From assembly GCF_028595325.1 (NCBI RefSeq), contig NZ_JAQQXR010000006.1, positions 124,001 to 188,000 on the forward strand: DNA of 64,000 nt. Direction: 5' to 3'. The notes under the pieces were generated by a model. It was given only the letters and a program-made list of their open reading frames with translations. It made no database searches and was not told the DNA's origin. This document shows positions 9,609 to 17,515 of this stretch, piece by piece. This stretch comes from Janthinobacterium fluminis. Lineage in GTDB: Bacteria; Pseudomonadota; Gammaproteobacteria; Burkholderiales; Burkholderiaceae_D. Position 1 is the stretch's first letter; every line of letters starts with the position of its first letter. A program made the translations under genes and the position numbers.

Positions 9609-10493
9609 GGCGCAGGCGGTGGCGCCGTAGGCTTGCACGGGGTGCATGGCAAAGCCGTTCAGCTCAAAAATGAAAACGTCGTCCCCGGGCAAGTATTCCA
9701 GCGTGATCCCCGTCGGCCACCACGCATGGGCATAGGCGGCCGGCTGGCGTATCGGCCAGGCGCTCTTGCCGCCGGCGGCGGCCAGCTTGGCCGCGCGGCT
9801 GAAGGCATGCAAGGTCAGCGACGCCTCCAGGAAAGCCAGTTCGCCATCGAAGGAACCGTAGATGATGACGGGGTTGGCGTCGACGTTGCGCTTGCTGTAG
9901 TCGAAGCTGCCGTCCAGGCTGTGCAAGCCCATCTGCGCGATCGAACTGCCCGTGTCGGGAAAGTAGTCGGCCGCGGGGAAGAAACAGGGCGGCGGCAAGT
10001 CGAGGAAGCGGCGCATCTGCACATAACGGGTTTGCTGCGAATCACAGGTGTTGCCGCTTGAAATGCAGTGCATCTCGCGCTCGACAAAGTCCCGGCTCCG
10101 CGTATAAAAATGGAAATCGAAGTGCGGCGTGACGAAGGAGCCGTTCGGCCCGCGCACCTCGCCCTCCGTATTCCAGTCGATCTCGACGTAGCGGAACGGC
10201 AGCGCCGGCTCTACGCCGGCCGGCAAGTCCAGATACTTGAAGCGGTAGATGGTCGAGTGCGGCTTGTCCGGCAGCAGCGGCACGCCGCTGCCGCGCCGCC
10301 CGAACGGCGACGGCACGCGCAGGCGCAGCACCGGCGCCGGCAAGCCGGCCGCCAGCGCCTCGGCCTGCCAGCCGGCGCGCGCGGCGTAGCGCTCGATGGC
10401 GCGCTGCGGCGGCGCCGCCTTGCCGCCGTGGGCCGCCGCCGGCAAGGCCGGCAGCGCCAGGCAGGCCAGCGCCAAGAGGGGAAGAACACGCAT
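9597..10493 (-). CDS. Secreted DUF5602 (TTHB210-like) protein
   Basis: 298 residues with a clear Sec signal peptide (MRVLPLLALACLALPALPAAAHG). The start at 10493 is supported by AAAGGA six bases upstream; a longer in-frame start at 10538 would put a charged leader before the signal and is unlikely. The mature part contains a conserved His/Asp cluster, PHFDFHFYTRSR, followed by a Cys pair (HCISSGNTCDSQ). The cluster resembles the DUF5602/TTHB210-like family, to which I assign it from memory with moderate confidence. The HFDFHFY motif could bind a metal, but no enzymatic role is established. It is transcribed alone and convergent with the AraC gene. Confidence 0.6.
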   Translation of the reverse strand: MRVLPLLALACLALPALPAAAHGGKAAPPQRAIERYAARAGWQAEALAAGLPAPVLRLRVPSPFGRRGSGVPLLPDKPHSTIYRFKYLDLPAGVEPALPFRYVEIDWNTEGEVRGPNGSFVTPHFDFHFYTRSRDFVEREMHCISSGNTCDSQQTRYVQMRRFLDLPPPCFFPAADYFPDTGSSIAQMGLHSLDGSFDYSKRNVDANPVIIYGSFDGELAFLEASLTLHAFSRAAKLAAAGGKSAWPIRQPAAYAHAWWPTGITLEYLPGDDVFIFELNGFAMHPVQAYGATACASVR

Positions 10494-10594
10494 GGGGTAT
10501 CCTTTCAATGGTGGGACGGCGCGGCGCGTATGCGCCACGAAGATGCATTATAAACAACTCATTGCCGCTGTAAACATTGCGCCCCGCCCCGACC

Positions 10595-10629
10595 TTGACA
10601 GCATCAAATAGAATCTATATTCTATTTGA
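10595..10629 (+). promoter_or_regulatory. tetR promoter overlapping an 11-bp-arm operator palindrome
   Basis: A consensus -35 TTGACA (10595-10600) is followed after exactly 17 bp by TATTCT (10618-10623). A perfect inverted repeat, TCAAATAGAAT (10604-10614) and ATTCTATTTGA (10619-10629) with a 4-bp spacer, covers the -10 element and ends one base before the ATG. Transcription is predicted to start at 10630, the A of the ATG. A TetR dimer on this site would block its own promoter; this is inferred from the layout. Confidence 0.7.
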
Positions 10630-11220
10630 ATGGTCAGACTCGCTAAATTCAACGCAGACAACTTCATCGACGCCGCCATCGACGTCGCCGCGCAGTGCGG
10701 CATGGCCGCCGTGTCGATGGCCGCCATCGCCGTGCGCGCCGGCGCGCCGATCGGCTCCGTGTACCACCGCTTCGACTCGCGCGGCGCCATCCTGGCGCAC
10801 GCCTGGCTGCGCGTGAAAGCCGACTTCCGCGCCGACGTCGCCAGCCGCTGGCAAGGCGCCGACAGCTGGGACGGCGTGGCCGCCCTGCTCGACTGGTGCC
10901 GCCGCAAGCCCGTCTACGCCCGCTTCCTGCTGCAATGCGAAGACCAGCCGCTGGCCGACGCCACGCTGGCGCCGCAACTGCGGGCGGCGCTGGAGGCGGA
11001 GCAGGCCGAGCTGGACGCCTGCTTCGAGCGCTGCCTGCTGGCCTTGCCGGCCGGCGGCGAAAACGCCGCCGCGACGCTGCGTTTCATCCTGATCGACGGC
11101 CCCGTCGCCGTCGTCAAACCCTATCTGACGCAACACCACGCCATCCCCGCCGGCGCGGACGCGATCCTGCGCGCCGCGCACGACGCCGTGCGCGCCCTGG
11201 CCAACATCGAAACGGACTGA
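10630..11220 (+). CDS. TetR/AcrR-family transcriptional regulator
   Basis: 196 residues. The N-terminal helix-turn-helix is typical of TetR proteins (MAAVSMAAIAVRAGAPIGSVYHRFDSR in two motifs around residues 23-50), followed by an all-helical ligand-binding domain. No Shine-Dalgarno sequence precedes the ATG; instead a promoter is positioned so that the transcript begins at the ATG, implying leaderless translation. The palindrome ending at 10629 suggests negative autoregulation. The stop lies 4 bp before the map start codon, so methionine aminopeptidase would be co-transcribed and subject to the same control. Inducer unknown. Confidence 0.88.
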   Translation: MVRLAKFNADNFIDAAIDVAAQCGMAAVSMAAIAVRAGAPIGSVYHRFDSRGAILAHAWLRVKADFRADVASRWQGADSWDGVAALLDWCRRKPVYARFLLQCEDQPLADATLAPQLRAALEAEQAELDACFERCLLALPAGGENAAATLRFILIDGPVAVVKPYLTQHHAIPAGADAILRAAHDAVRALANIETD

Positions 11221-11224
11221 AGCA

Positions 11225-12019
11225 ATGCGCTACTCGACCCAGCAAGACCACGGCAAACCGATCCCGCTGCACGACGCGGAGGGCTTCGCCGCGATGCGCG
11301 CGGCCGGGCGCATCGCCGCCGACACGCTCGACTTCATCACCCCCCACGTCAAGCCGGGCGTCTCCACGGCGGCGCTCGACAAACTGTGCGAAGACTATAT
11401 GCGCGCCGCCGGCAGCATCCCCGCCACCATCGACTACCACGGCTACAAGCATGCCAGTTGCATCTCGGTGAACCACGTGGTCACGCACGGCATCCCGTCC
11501 GAGACGAAGATCTTGCGCGCCGGCGACATCGTCAACATCGACGTCACGCCGAAGTTCCAGGGCTGGCACGGCGACAGCAGCCGCACCTTCGAGGTGGGCG
11601 CCGTGTCCATCCTGGCGGCGCGCCTGGTCAAGACGGCCTACCAGGCGATGATGGCCGGCATCGAGCAAGTGCGTCCCGGCGCCACGCTGGGCGACGTCGG
11701 CGCCGCCATCGAAGCGGTGGCGCGGGCCCAGGGTTTTTCGTCGGTGCGCGACTTCTGCGGCCACGGCCTGGGCAAGGTCTTCCACGACGCGCCCCAGGTG
11801 CTGCACTACGGCCGCGCCGGCACCGGCGTCGTGCTGGAGCCCGGCATGATCTTCACCATCGAACCGATGATCAACGCCGGCAGCTACCAGGTCAAGGTGC
11901 TGCCCGACAAATGGACGACGGTGACCAAGGACCGCTCGCTGTCGGCCCAGTTCGAGCACAGCCTGGCCGTCACCGAGACGGGCTTCGAGATCTTCACGCT
12001 GTCGGCGCTGCCGGGCTAG
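11225..12019 (+). CDS. map: Type I methionine aminopeptidase
   Basis: 264 residues, the normal length. The enzyme removes the initiator methionine from nascent proteins in the cytoplasm. All five metal ligands are visible: Asp106 (NIDVTP), Asp117 (HGDSSRTF), His180 (CGHGLGKVFH), Glu213 (FTIEPM) and Glu244 (QFEHSLAV). The start is 4 bp after the tetR stop, so it sits in the tetR operon. This is unusual because the essential map copy normally lies next to rpsB. This copy is probably an accessory paralogue, though the rest of the genome is not visible. It is convergent with the DUF1854 gene. Confidence 0.95.
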   Translation: MRYSTQQDHGKPIPLHDAEGFAAMRAAGRIAADTLDFITPHVKPGVSTAALDKLCEDYMRAAGSIPATIDYHGYKHASCISVNHVVTHGIPSETKILRAGDIVNIDVTPKFQGWHGDSSRTFEVGAVSILAARLVKTAYQAMMAGIEQVRPGATLGDVGAAIEAVARAQGFSSVRDFCGHGLGKVFHDAPQVLHYGRAGTGVVLEPGMIFTIEPMINAGSYQVKVLPDKWTTVTKDRSLSAQFEHSLAVTETGFEIFTLSALPG

Positions 12020-12047
12020 GCGCACCAGCCGGCGGCCCGGCGCCGCC

Positions 12048-12518
12048 TTACAGGAAGCGGTCGAGTATCTTGCGGCTGTGCTTGTCGATGCCGAACATGT
12101 CGCGCACCAGGAAGTGGATGCCGTGGCTGTCGACCACCAGCAGCGAGCAGGCGCCGATGCGGCGGATGTCTTCCTCGCCCTTGAGCACGAAATGGGTGTC
12201 GCCGCGGTCCGTCTTGACGTGCCAGGTGCATGGCGTCGCGTAGCTGCTGACACTGCCGATGTGGAGAATCTCGGGCATGAACTCGCGCCCCTCCAGCTCG
12301 TCCTGCACCAGCGTGCACAGCGACGTCGGCAAGTCGCCGATGAAGTCTATCCACGCCACCTCCCGGCCGTCCGGCAACACCATCGAAATGCCGCGCTCCG
12401 GCGACTGGATGGGGAAGGCCCGCACCGGCGCCACGCCCTCGTGCACCTGGCCGTCGGCGTCCGTCAATACCAGCTTGCCGAAGGCGTTGCGGCTCAGTTG
12501 AAAAGTTGTGCTTGCCAT
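12048..12518 (-). CDS. DUF1854 protein associated with cyanophycin metabolism
   Basis: 156 residues, all of which match the DUF1854 family (for example GVAPVRAFPIQSPERGISM, then RDMFGIDKHSRKILDRFL at the C-terminus). No signal peptide or membrane helix. Database annotation of this family as cyanophycin metabolism-associated rests on genomic co-occurrence; no biochemical function is known to me. It follows the ABC exporter gene with only 3 bp between stop and start, so the two are co-translated. The two cyanophycin synthetase genes start some 500 bp beyond the exporter on the other strand. Confidence 0.85.
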   Translation of the reverse strand: MASTTFQLSRNAFGKLVLTDADGQVHEGVAPVRAFPIQSPERGISMVLPDGREVAWIDFIGDLPTSLCTLVQDELEGREFMPEILHIGSVSSYATPCTWHVKTDRGDTHFVLKGEEDIRRIGACSLLVVDSHGIHFLVRDMFGIDKHSRKILDRFL

Positions 12519-12521
12519 TGC

Positions 12522-14798
12522 TTATTCCTTGTCGTCCATGTCCGTGTCGACGTTGCGCGCCTGCGCCTCGTACAGCCGGAAATACGCGCCCTCGCGCGCC
12601 ATCAGTTCGTCGTGGCTGCCCACTTCGACCACCTCGCCGCGGTCCAGCACCACCAGGCGGTCGGCCCGGTGCAGCGTCGACAGGCGGTGCGCGATGGCGA
12701 TCGTGGTGCGGCCCTGCACCAGGTTGTCGAGCGCCTTCTGGATTTCCTTCTCCGTTTCCGAGTCGACCGACGAGGTGGCCTCGTCCATGATGAGGATGCG
12801 CGGGTCGATCAGCAGCGCGCGGGCGATCGAGATGCGCTGGCGCTCGCCGCCGGAGAGGCCCTGGCCGCGCTCGCCGACCATCGAGTCGTAGCCCTGCGGC
12901 AGGCGCAGGATGAATTCGTGGGCGTGCGCCGCGCGCGCCGCCGCGATGATGTCTTCGCGGCTGGCGCCCGGCTTGCCGTAGGCGATGTTGTCGGCGATGG
13001 TGCCGAAGAACAGGAAGGGTTCCTGCAGCACCAGGCCGATGTTGCTGCGGTAGTCGGACACGGCCAGCGCGCGGATGTCGACGCCGTCGAGCAGGATGGC
13101 GCCCTCGGAGACGTCATAGAAGCGGCAGATCAGGTTGACCAGCGTGCTCTTGCCGGAACCGCTGTGGCCGACCAGGCCGATCATTTCGCCGGCCTTGATG
13201 TTGAGCGAGATGCCGCGGTTGACGGCCCGGTTGCCGTAGCGGAAACCGACTTCGCGCAGGTCGATGCGGCCCTCGATGCGCTCAAGCTTGACCGGCGCCA
13301 CCGGCTCCGGCACGCTGGAAACGTGGTCGAGGATGTCGAAGATGCGCTTGGCGGCCGAGGCCGATTTCTGCGTCACGGAGACGATCCGGCTCATCGAGTC
13401 GAGGCGGCCGTAGAAGCGCGAGCTGTAGGCGATGAAGGCGGTCAGCACGCCCACCGTGATGTCGCCCTGCGACACCTGCCAGATGCCGAAGCACCAGATC
13501 ACCAGCAGCCCCAGCTCGGTGAGGAAGGAAACGGTCGGCGAGAACAGCGACCACACCTTGTTGAGCTTGTCGTTGACGGCCAGGTTGTGCGCATTGGCCT
13601 CGCGGAAGCGGCTCGCCTCGCGCCGTTCCTGGGCGAAGGCCTTGACGACGCGGATGCCGGGAATGGTGTCGGCCAGCACGTTGGTCACCTCGCCCCAGAC
13701 CCGGTCGATTTTCTCGAAGCCGGTGCGCAGGCGGTCGCGGACGATGTGGATCATCCAGGCGATGAAGGGCAGCGGCAGCAGCGTCATCACGGCCAGCCAG
13801 GGGTTCAAACTCCACAGGATGACGCCCGTCATGACGATCATCAGCACGTCGGAGGCGAAGTCGAGCAGGTGCAGCGACAGGAACACGCAGATGCGGTCGC
13901 TGCCGCTGCCGATGCGCGACATCAGGTCGCCGGTGCGCTTGCCGCCGAAATATTCCAGCGACAGCTTCAGCAAATGCTCGTAGGTGGCCGAGCGCAGGTC
14001 GGCGCCCATGCGCTCCGACACCAGCGCCAGCACATAGGTCTTGCCCCAGCCCAGCACCCAGGCCAGCACGGCCGAGCCGAGCAGGCCCGACATGTACCAG
14101 ACCACCAGCATCGGGTCGATCTTCACCCCGTTCTGGTAGGGGATCAGCACATTGTCCATCAGCGGCTTGGTCAGATACGGCGGGATCATGTGCGCCGCCG
14201 TGCTCAGCAGCATCAGCGTGAAGCCCAGCGCCAGTTGGCCGCGGTAAGGCAGCGCGAAGCGCCACAGGCGGAACAGCGTCAGCGTCGACGGCGGCGTGTG
14301 CAAGACCTTGGTGCAGATCGGGCACTCGTCCTGGTCCGGCTCCAGCGGCGCCTTGCAACTGGGGCAGACGTTCTGCTCGGCCGCCTGCACGGGCAGGCCG
14401 CTGACATGGCTGTCCAGGCGCTCGCGGAATTGTTCGATGAGGCGCAGCGCGTGCAGGTTTTGCCCCAGCGTGAAACGCCACGCCGCCAGGCGCCCTTGCC
14501 CATCCTGCAACTCCAGGTGGCCGACGCCGGCGTGGTCGTGGTGTTTCAGGCTCAGGCCCGGGCGGTAGGCCCAGTCGTGCCAGACGGTCTCGCCGGGCGA
14601 GCGGGCCAGTAAACGGCGCTCCGTGACGACAATAATGCCTTTTGTGAAGCGCAAGCGCGCATCCAGGTCAACCTCAACGCTAGTTAAAACGTTCTCCCCG
14701 GATGCGAGCTTTTTTTCTAGCTCGCCGTGCCAGGGTTCGGGCAAGGATGGGGGCGCCAAAGCGGGCGCCGTTGCGGAGGGAAGTTGTTCAGTTGTCAT
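12522..14798 (-). CDS. ABC exporter with N-terminal PH-like and zinc-ribbon region, cyanophycin-associated
   Basis: 758 residues, longer than ordinary ABC half-exporters (about 580). Residues 1-140 form a soluble, strand-rich region that looks like a PH-like domain. A zinc ribbon follows at about 145-165 (CPSCKAPL...CPIC). A six-helix exporter membrane domain spans about 180-490. The nucleotide-binding domain has Walker A GHSGSGKST near 545, signature LSGGERQRISIARALL near 647, and Walker B ILIMDEATSSVD near 668. All ATPase motifs are intact, so a homodimeric transporter is expected. ATG at 14798 is chosen; TTG at 14804 is the alternative. It is divergent from the cyanophycin synthetases and coupled to DUF1854. 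Its transported substrate is unknown. Confidence 0.88.
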   Translation of the reverse strand: MTTEQLPSATAPALAPPSLPEPWHGELEKKLASGENVLTSVEVDLDARLRFTKGIIVVTERRLLARSPGETVWHDWAYRPGLSLKHHDHAGVGHLELQDGQGRLAAWRFTLGQNLHALRLIEQFRERLDSHVSGLPVQAAEQNVCPSCKAPLEPDQDECPICTKVLHTPPSTLTLFRLWRFALPYRGQLALGFTLMLLSTAAHMIPPYLTKPLMDNVLIPYQNGVKIDPMLVVWYMSGLLGSAVLAWVLGWGKTYVLALVSERMGADLRSATYEHLLKLSLEYFGGKRTGDLMSRIGSGSDRICVFLSLHLLDFASDVLMIVMTGVILWSLNPWLAVMTLLPLPFIAWMIHIVRDRLRTGFEKIDRVWGEVTNVLADTIPGIRVVKAFAQERREASRFREANAHNLAVNDKLNKVWSLFSPTVSFLTELGLLVIWCFGIWQVSQGDITVGVLTAFIAYSSRFYGRLDSMSRIVSVTQKSASAAKRIFDILDHVSSVPEPVAPVKLERIEGRIDLREVGFRYGNRAVNRGISLNIKAGEMIGLVGHSGSGKSTLVNLICRFYDVSEGAILLDGVDIRALAVSDYRSNIGLVLQEPFLFFGTIADNIAYGKPGASREDIIAAARAAHAHEFILRLPQGYDSMVGERGQGLSGGERQRISIARALLIDPRILIMDEATSSVDSETEKEIQKALDNLVQGRTTIAIAHRLSTLHRADRLVVLDRGEVVEVGSHDELMAREGAYFRLYEAQARNVDTDMDDKE

Positions 14799-15294
14799 CG
14801 TCAAGCGTATTCCGGCTCAAGGCCTGGCCCCTCAGGGGCGGGGATTCTGGGAAAAATGGGGAAAGGCACACAATGGCCCGATCAATTCTGTCTGTCAATC
14901 TGTTGCAGAATAACGCGGCGCCGGCGGACGGCGCACGTATCGCGGCAGCAATTTACGGTATTCTATCGGATGGACGCGCACTGGCAGAAATCGGTTCTGC
15001 ACGGTAAGCTTCGTTACTGAGAGTATACAACAGGATGGGCTTCGGGAAATTCGGCCTTGCGTAAGGGGCAAACAGCGGTGGCAGCCGCGCGATTTCTTGC
15101 GGCATCAATAACAATAATGGCGCGACGGCGAACGCCAGCACCAGGATCTTATTTTTGCCATGCCATCAACAAACACGGATAGGCACTCCGCTGCAGCGGC
15201 GAACCTGCATGCACACCGACGGCAATTGGAAGAAAGCCTCTAAATAATAATTGGACGCACAAAGCGCCAAGCCTGTTATCGAAGAATTATTTAC
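14799..15294. other. Divergent intergenic region between the ABC exporter and cphA-like genes
   Basis: Nearly 500 bp without a convincing gene: the small ORFs here lack ribosome sites, conserved motifs and codon bias. It must hold the promoters for both cyanophycin transcription units. The stretch near 15180-15290 is less GC-rich than the flanking genes. I found no consensus promoter, riboswitch or terminator that I would defend; a TTGGAC at 15251 with a weak TGTTAT 17 bp downstream is the best candidate for the rightward unit. Confidence 0.5.
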
Positions 15295-17466
15295 ATGACA
15301 AACAAGAAAGACATCATATTCCTCCGCGTGAACCACCTGCGCGGCCCGAACATCTGGACCTACCGCCCGGTGATCGAGGCGTGGCTGGATATCGGCGAAC
15401 TGGAAGACTTCCCGTCGAACACCCTGCCCGGCCTGTACGAGCGCCTCGTCGCCTGGCTGCCCGGCCTGATCGAACACCGCTGCGGCGTCGGCGCGCGCGG
15501 CGGCTTCCTCGAACGCCTGCGCGAAGGCACCTGGTCCGGCCACATCCTCGAACACGTGGTGCTGGAATTGCAAAACCTGGCCGGCATGCGCACCGGTTTC
15601 GGCAAGACCCGCTCGACCGGCGAACGGGGCGTCTACAAGATGGCCTTCCGCACGCGCCAGCCGCAGGTCGGCCGCGCCGCGCTGGAGGCCGGCCGCGCGC
15701 TGCTGCTGGCGGCCATCGACGACCGCCCCTACGACCTCGACGCCGCGCTGGCGCAGTTGCGCGAGCTGGTCGACGAGCATTGCCTGGGGCCGAGCACGGC
15801 GCACATCGTCGAGGCGGCCACGGAACGCAAGATCCCCTCGCTGCGCCTGACCGACGGCAATCTGGTGCAACTGGGCCACGGCGCGGCCCAGCGCCGCATC
15901 TGGACGGCCGAGACGGACCGCACCAGCGCGATCGCCGAAAGCATCGCCAGCGACAAGGACCTGACCAAATCGCTGCTGCGCTCCTGCGGCGTGCCGGTGC
16001 CCGAGGGCAGCCTGGTGCGAAGCGCCGCCGAGGCCTGGGAAGAGGCGCAGGACATCGGTCTGCCCGTCGTCGTCAAGCCGTATGACGGCAACCACGGCCG
16101 CGGCGTGTCGCTGAACCTGATGACCCAGGCCGACGTCGAGGCGGCCTACCACCTGGCCAGCCGCAAGGGCGACAGCCAGAGCGTGCTGGTGGAACGCTAC
16201 ATCACCGGCGACGAACACCGCCTGCTGGTCGTCGGCAAGCACGTCGTCGCCGCCGCCAAGGGCGAGTCGCTGTGGGTCACCGGCGACGGCGTGGCCAACA
16301 TCATCGCCCTCGTCGACAGCCAGATCAACACGGACCCGCGCCGCGGCACGGGCGAGGACGCGCCGCTGAACGCGCTGGCGCCGGAAAACGGCGCCGAGAT
16401 CATCCTCGAACTGCAACGCCAGGGCATGACGGCGTATTCCGTGCCGCTGGCAGGCCAGAAGGTGCTGATCCAGCCGAACGGCAACGTCGCCTACGACGTC
16501 ACCGACCGCGTCCACCCCTCGGTGGCCTACGCCGCCGCGCTGGCCGCGCGCGTGGTCGGCCTCGACATCGCCGGCGTCGACCTGGTCGCCGAGGACATCT
16601 CCCGTCCCCTCGACGCGCAGCGCGGCGCCATCATCGAAGTCAACGCCAGCCCCGGCCTGCTGGCCCACCTGAAGCCGGCCGACGGCCAGCCGCGCCCGGT
16701 CGGCGCCGCCATCGTCGGCCACCTGTTCGGCGCCGCCGACAGCGGCCGCATCCCCCTCGTCGGCGTCACCGGCAGCCGCGGCGCCAGCCTGGTCGCGCGC
16801 CTCGTCGGCAGCCTGCTGCAACGCAGCGGCAAGCACACCGGCGTGGCCTGCGCCGACGGCCTCTACCTCGACCAGCGCCGCGTCACCGGCGCCGACAGCG
16901 CCAACTGGGAGGCCGGCCAGCGCCTGCTGATCAACCGCTCGGTGCAGGCCGCCGTCTTCGAGAGCAACGCCAGGATGATCGTCAGCGAAGGGCTGGCCTA
17001 CGACAAATGCGCGGTCGGCATCGTCACCGACATGGCGCCGCAGCCGCAACTGGCCGAGTTCTACATCTGCGACGACGCCGACATGCGCAAGGTCGTGCGC
17101 ACCCAGGTCGACGTCATCCTGCCGGACGGCGTGGCCGTGCTCAACGCCGCCGACGCCGCCGTGGCCGACCTGGCCGAGCTGTGCGACGGCAAGGTGATCT
17201 TCTACGGCCTCGACGCCGCGCTGGCGGCCATCGCCGCCCACCGCGAGCTGGGCGAGCGCGCCGTCTTCGTGCGCGACGGCGGCATCGTGCTGGCGCAGGG
17301 CGCCGACGAAACGGCCCTACTGGCGCTGGCCGCGCTGCCGGCCGCGACGGCGGCCCAGCCGGAAGCCGTCGCCGCCGCCGTCGCCGCCGCCTGGGCGCTG
17401 GACGTCGCGCCCGAACTGATTTGCGCCGGCCTGCGCACCTTTGACGCGAACACGGCAACCCAATAA
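15295..17466 (+). CDS. Cyanophycin synthetase paralogue lacking a functional Mur-ligase site (CphA2/CphA'-like)
   Basis: 723 residues against about 860-900 for complete CphA. The N-terminal domain (to about 160) and ATP-grasp domain are preserved, including KPYDGNHGRG at about 261-270 and EVNASPGLL. The Mur-ligase-like domain starts normally, but the P-loop reads TGSRGASL: Ala497 replaces the catalytic lysine present as Lys481 in the neighbouring CphA. The protein then stops before the C-terminal Mur-ligase lobe. The aspartate- or dipeptide-adding ATP-grasp activity may remain, while arginine addition should be lost. Cyanobacterial CphA2, which polymerises beta-Asp-Arg dipeptides, is truncated in the same region; a regulatory subunit of CphA is the alternative. 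The gene directly precedes cphA. Confidence 0.85.
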   Translation: MTNKKDIIFLRVNHLRGPNIWTYRPVIEAWLDIGELEDFPSNTLPGLYERLVAWLPGLIEHRCGVGARGGFLERLREGTWSGHILEHVVLELQNLAGMRTGFGKTRSTGERGVYKMAFRTRQPQVGRAALEAGRALLLAAIDDRPYDLDAALAQLRELVDEHCLGPSTAHIVEAATERKIPSLRLTDGNLVQLGHGAAQRRIWTAETDRTSAIAESIASDKDLTKSLLRSCGVPVPEGSLVRSAAEAWEEAQDIGLPVVVKPYDGNHGRGVSLNLMTQADVEAAYHLASRKGDSQSVLVERYITGDEHRLLVVGKHVVAAAKGESLWVTGDGVANIIALVDSQINTDPRRGTGEDAPLNALAPENGAEIILELQRQGMTAYSVPLAGQKVLIQPNGNVAYDVTDRVHPSVAYAAALAARVVGLDIAGVDLVAEDISRPLDAQRGAIIEVNASPGLLAHLKPADGQPRPVGAAIVGHLFGAADSGRIPLVGVTGSRGASLVARLVGSLLQRSGKHTGVACADGLYLDQRRVTGADSANWEAGQRLLINRSVQAAVFESNARMIVSEGLAYDKCAVGIVTDMAPQPQLAEFYICDDADMRKVVRTQVDVILPDGVAVLNAADAAVADLAELCDGKVIFYGLDAALAAIAAHRELGERAVFVRDGGIVLAQGADETALLALAALPAATAAQPEAVAAAVAAAWALDVAPELICAGLRTFDANTATQ

Positions 17467-17515
17467 CAATATCGCGGCGCTGCCAGCCAAGAACAACAAG
17501 ATAGGAAAACGGTTT

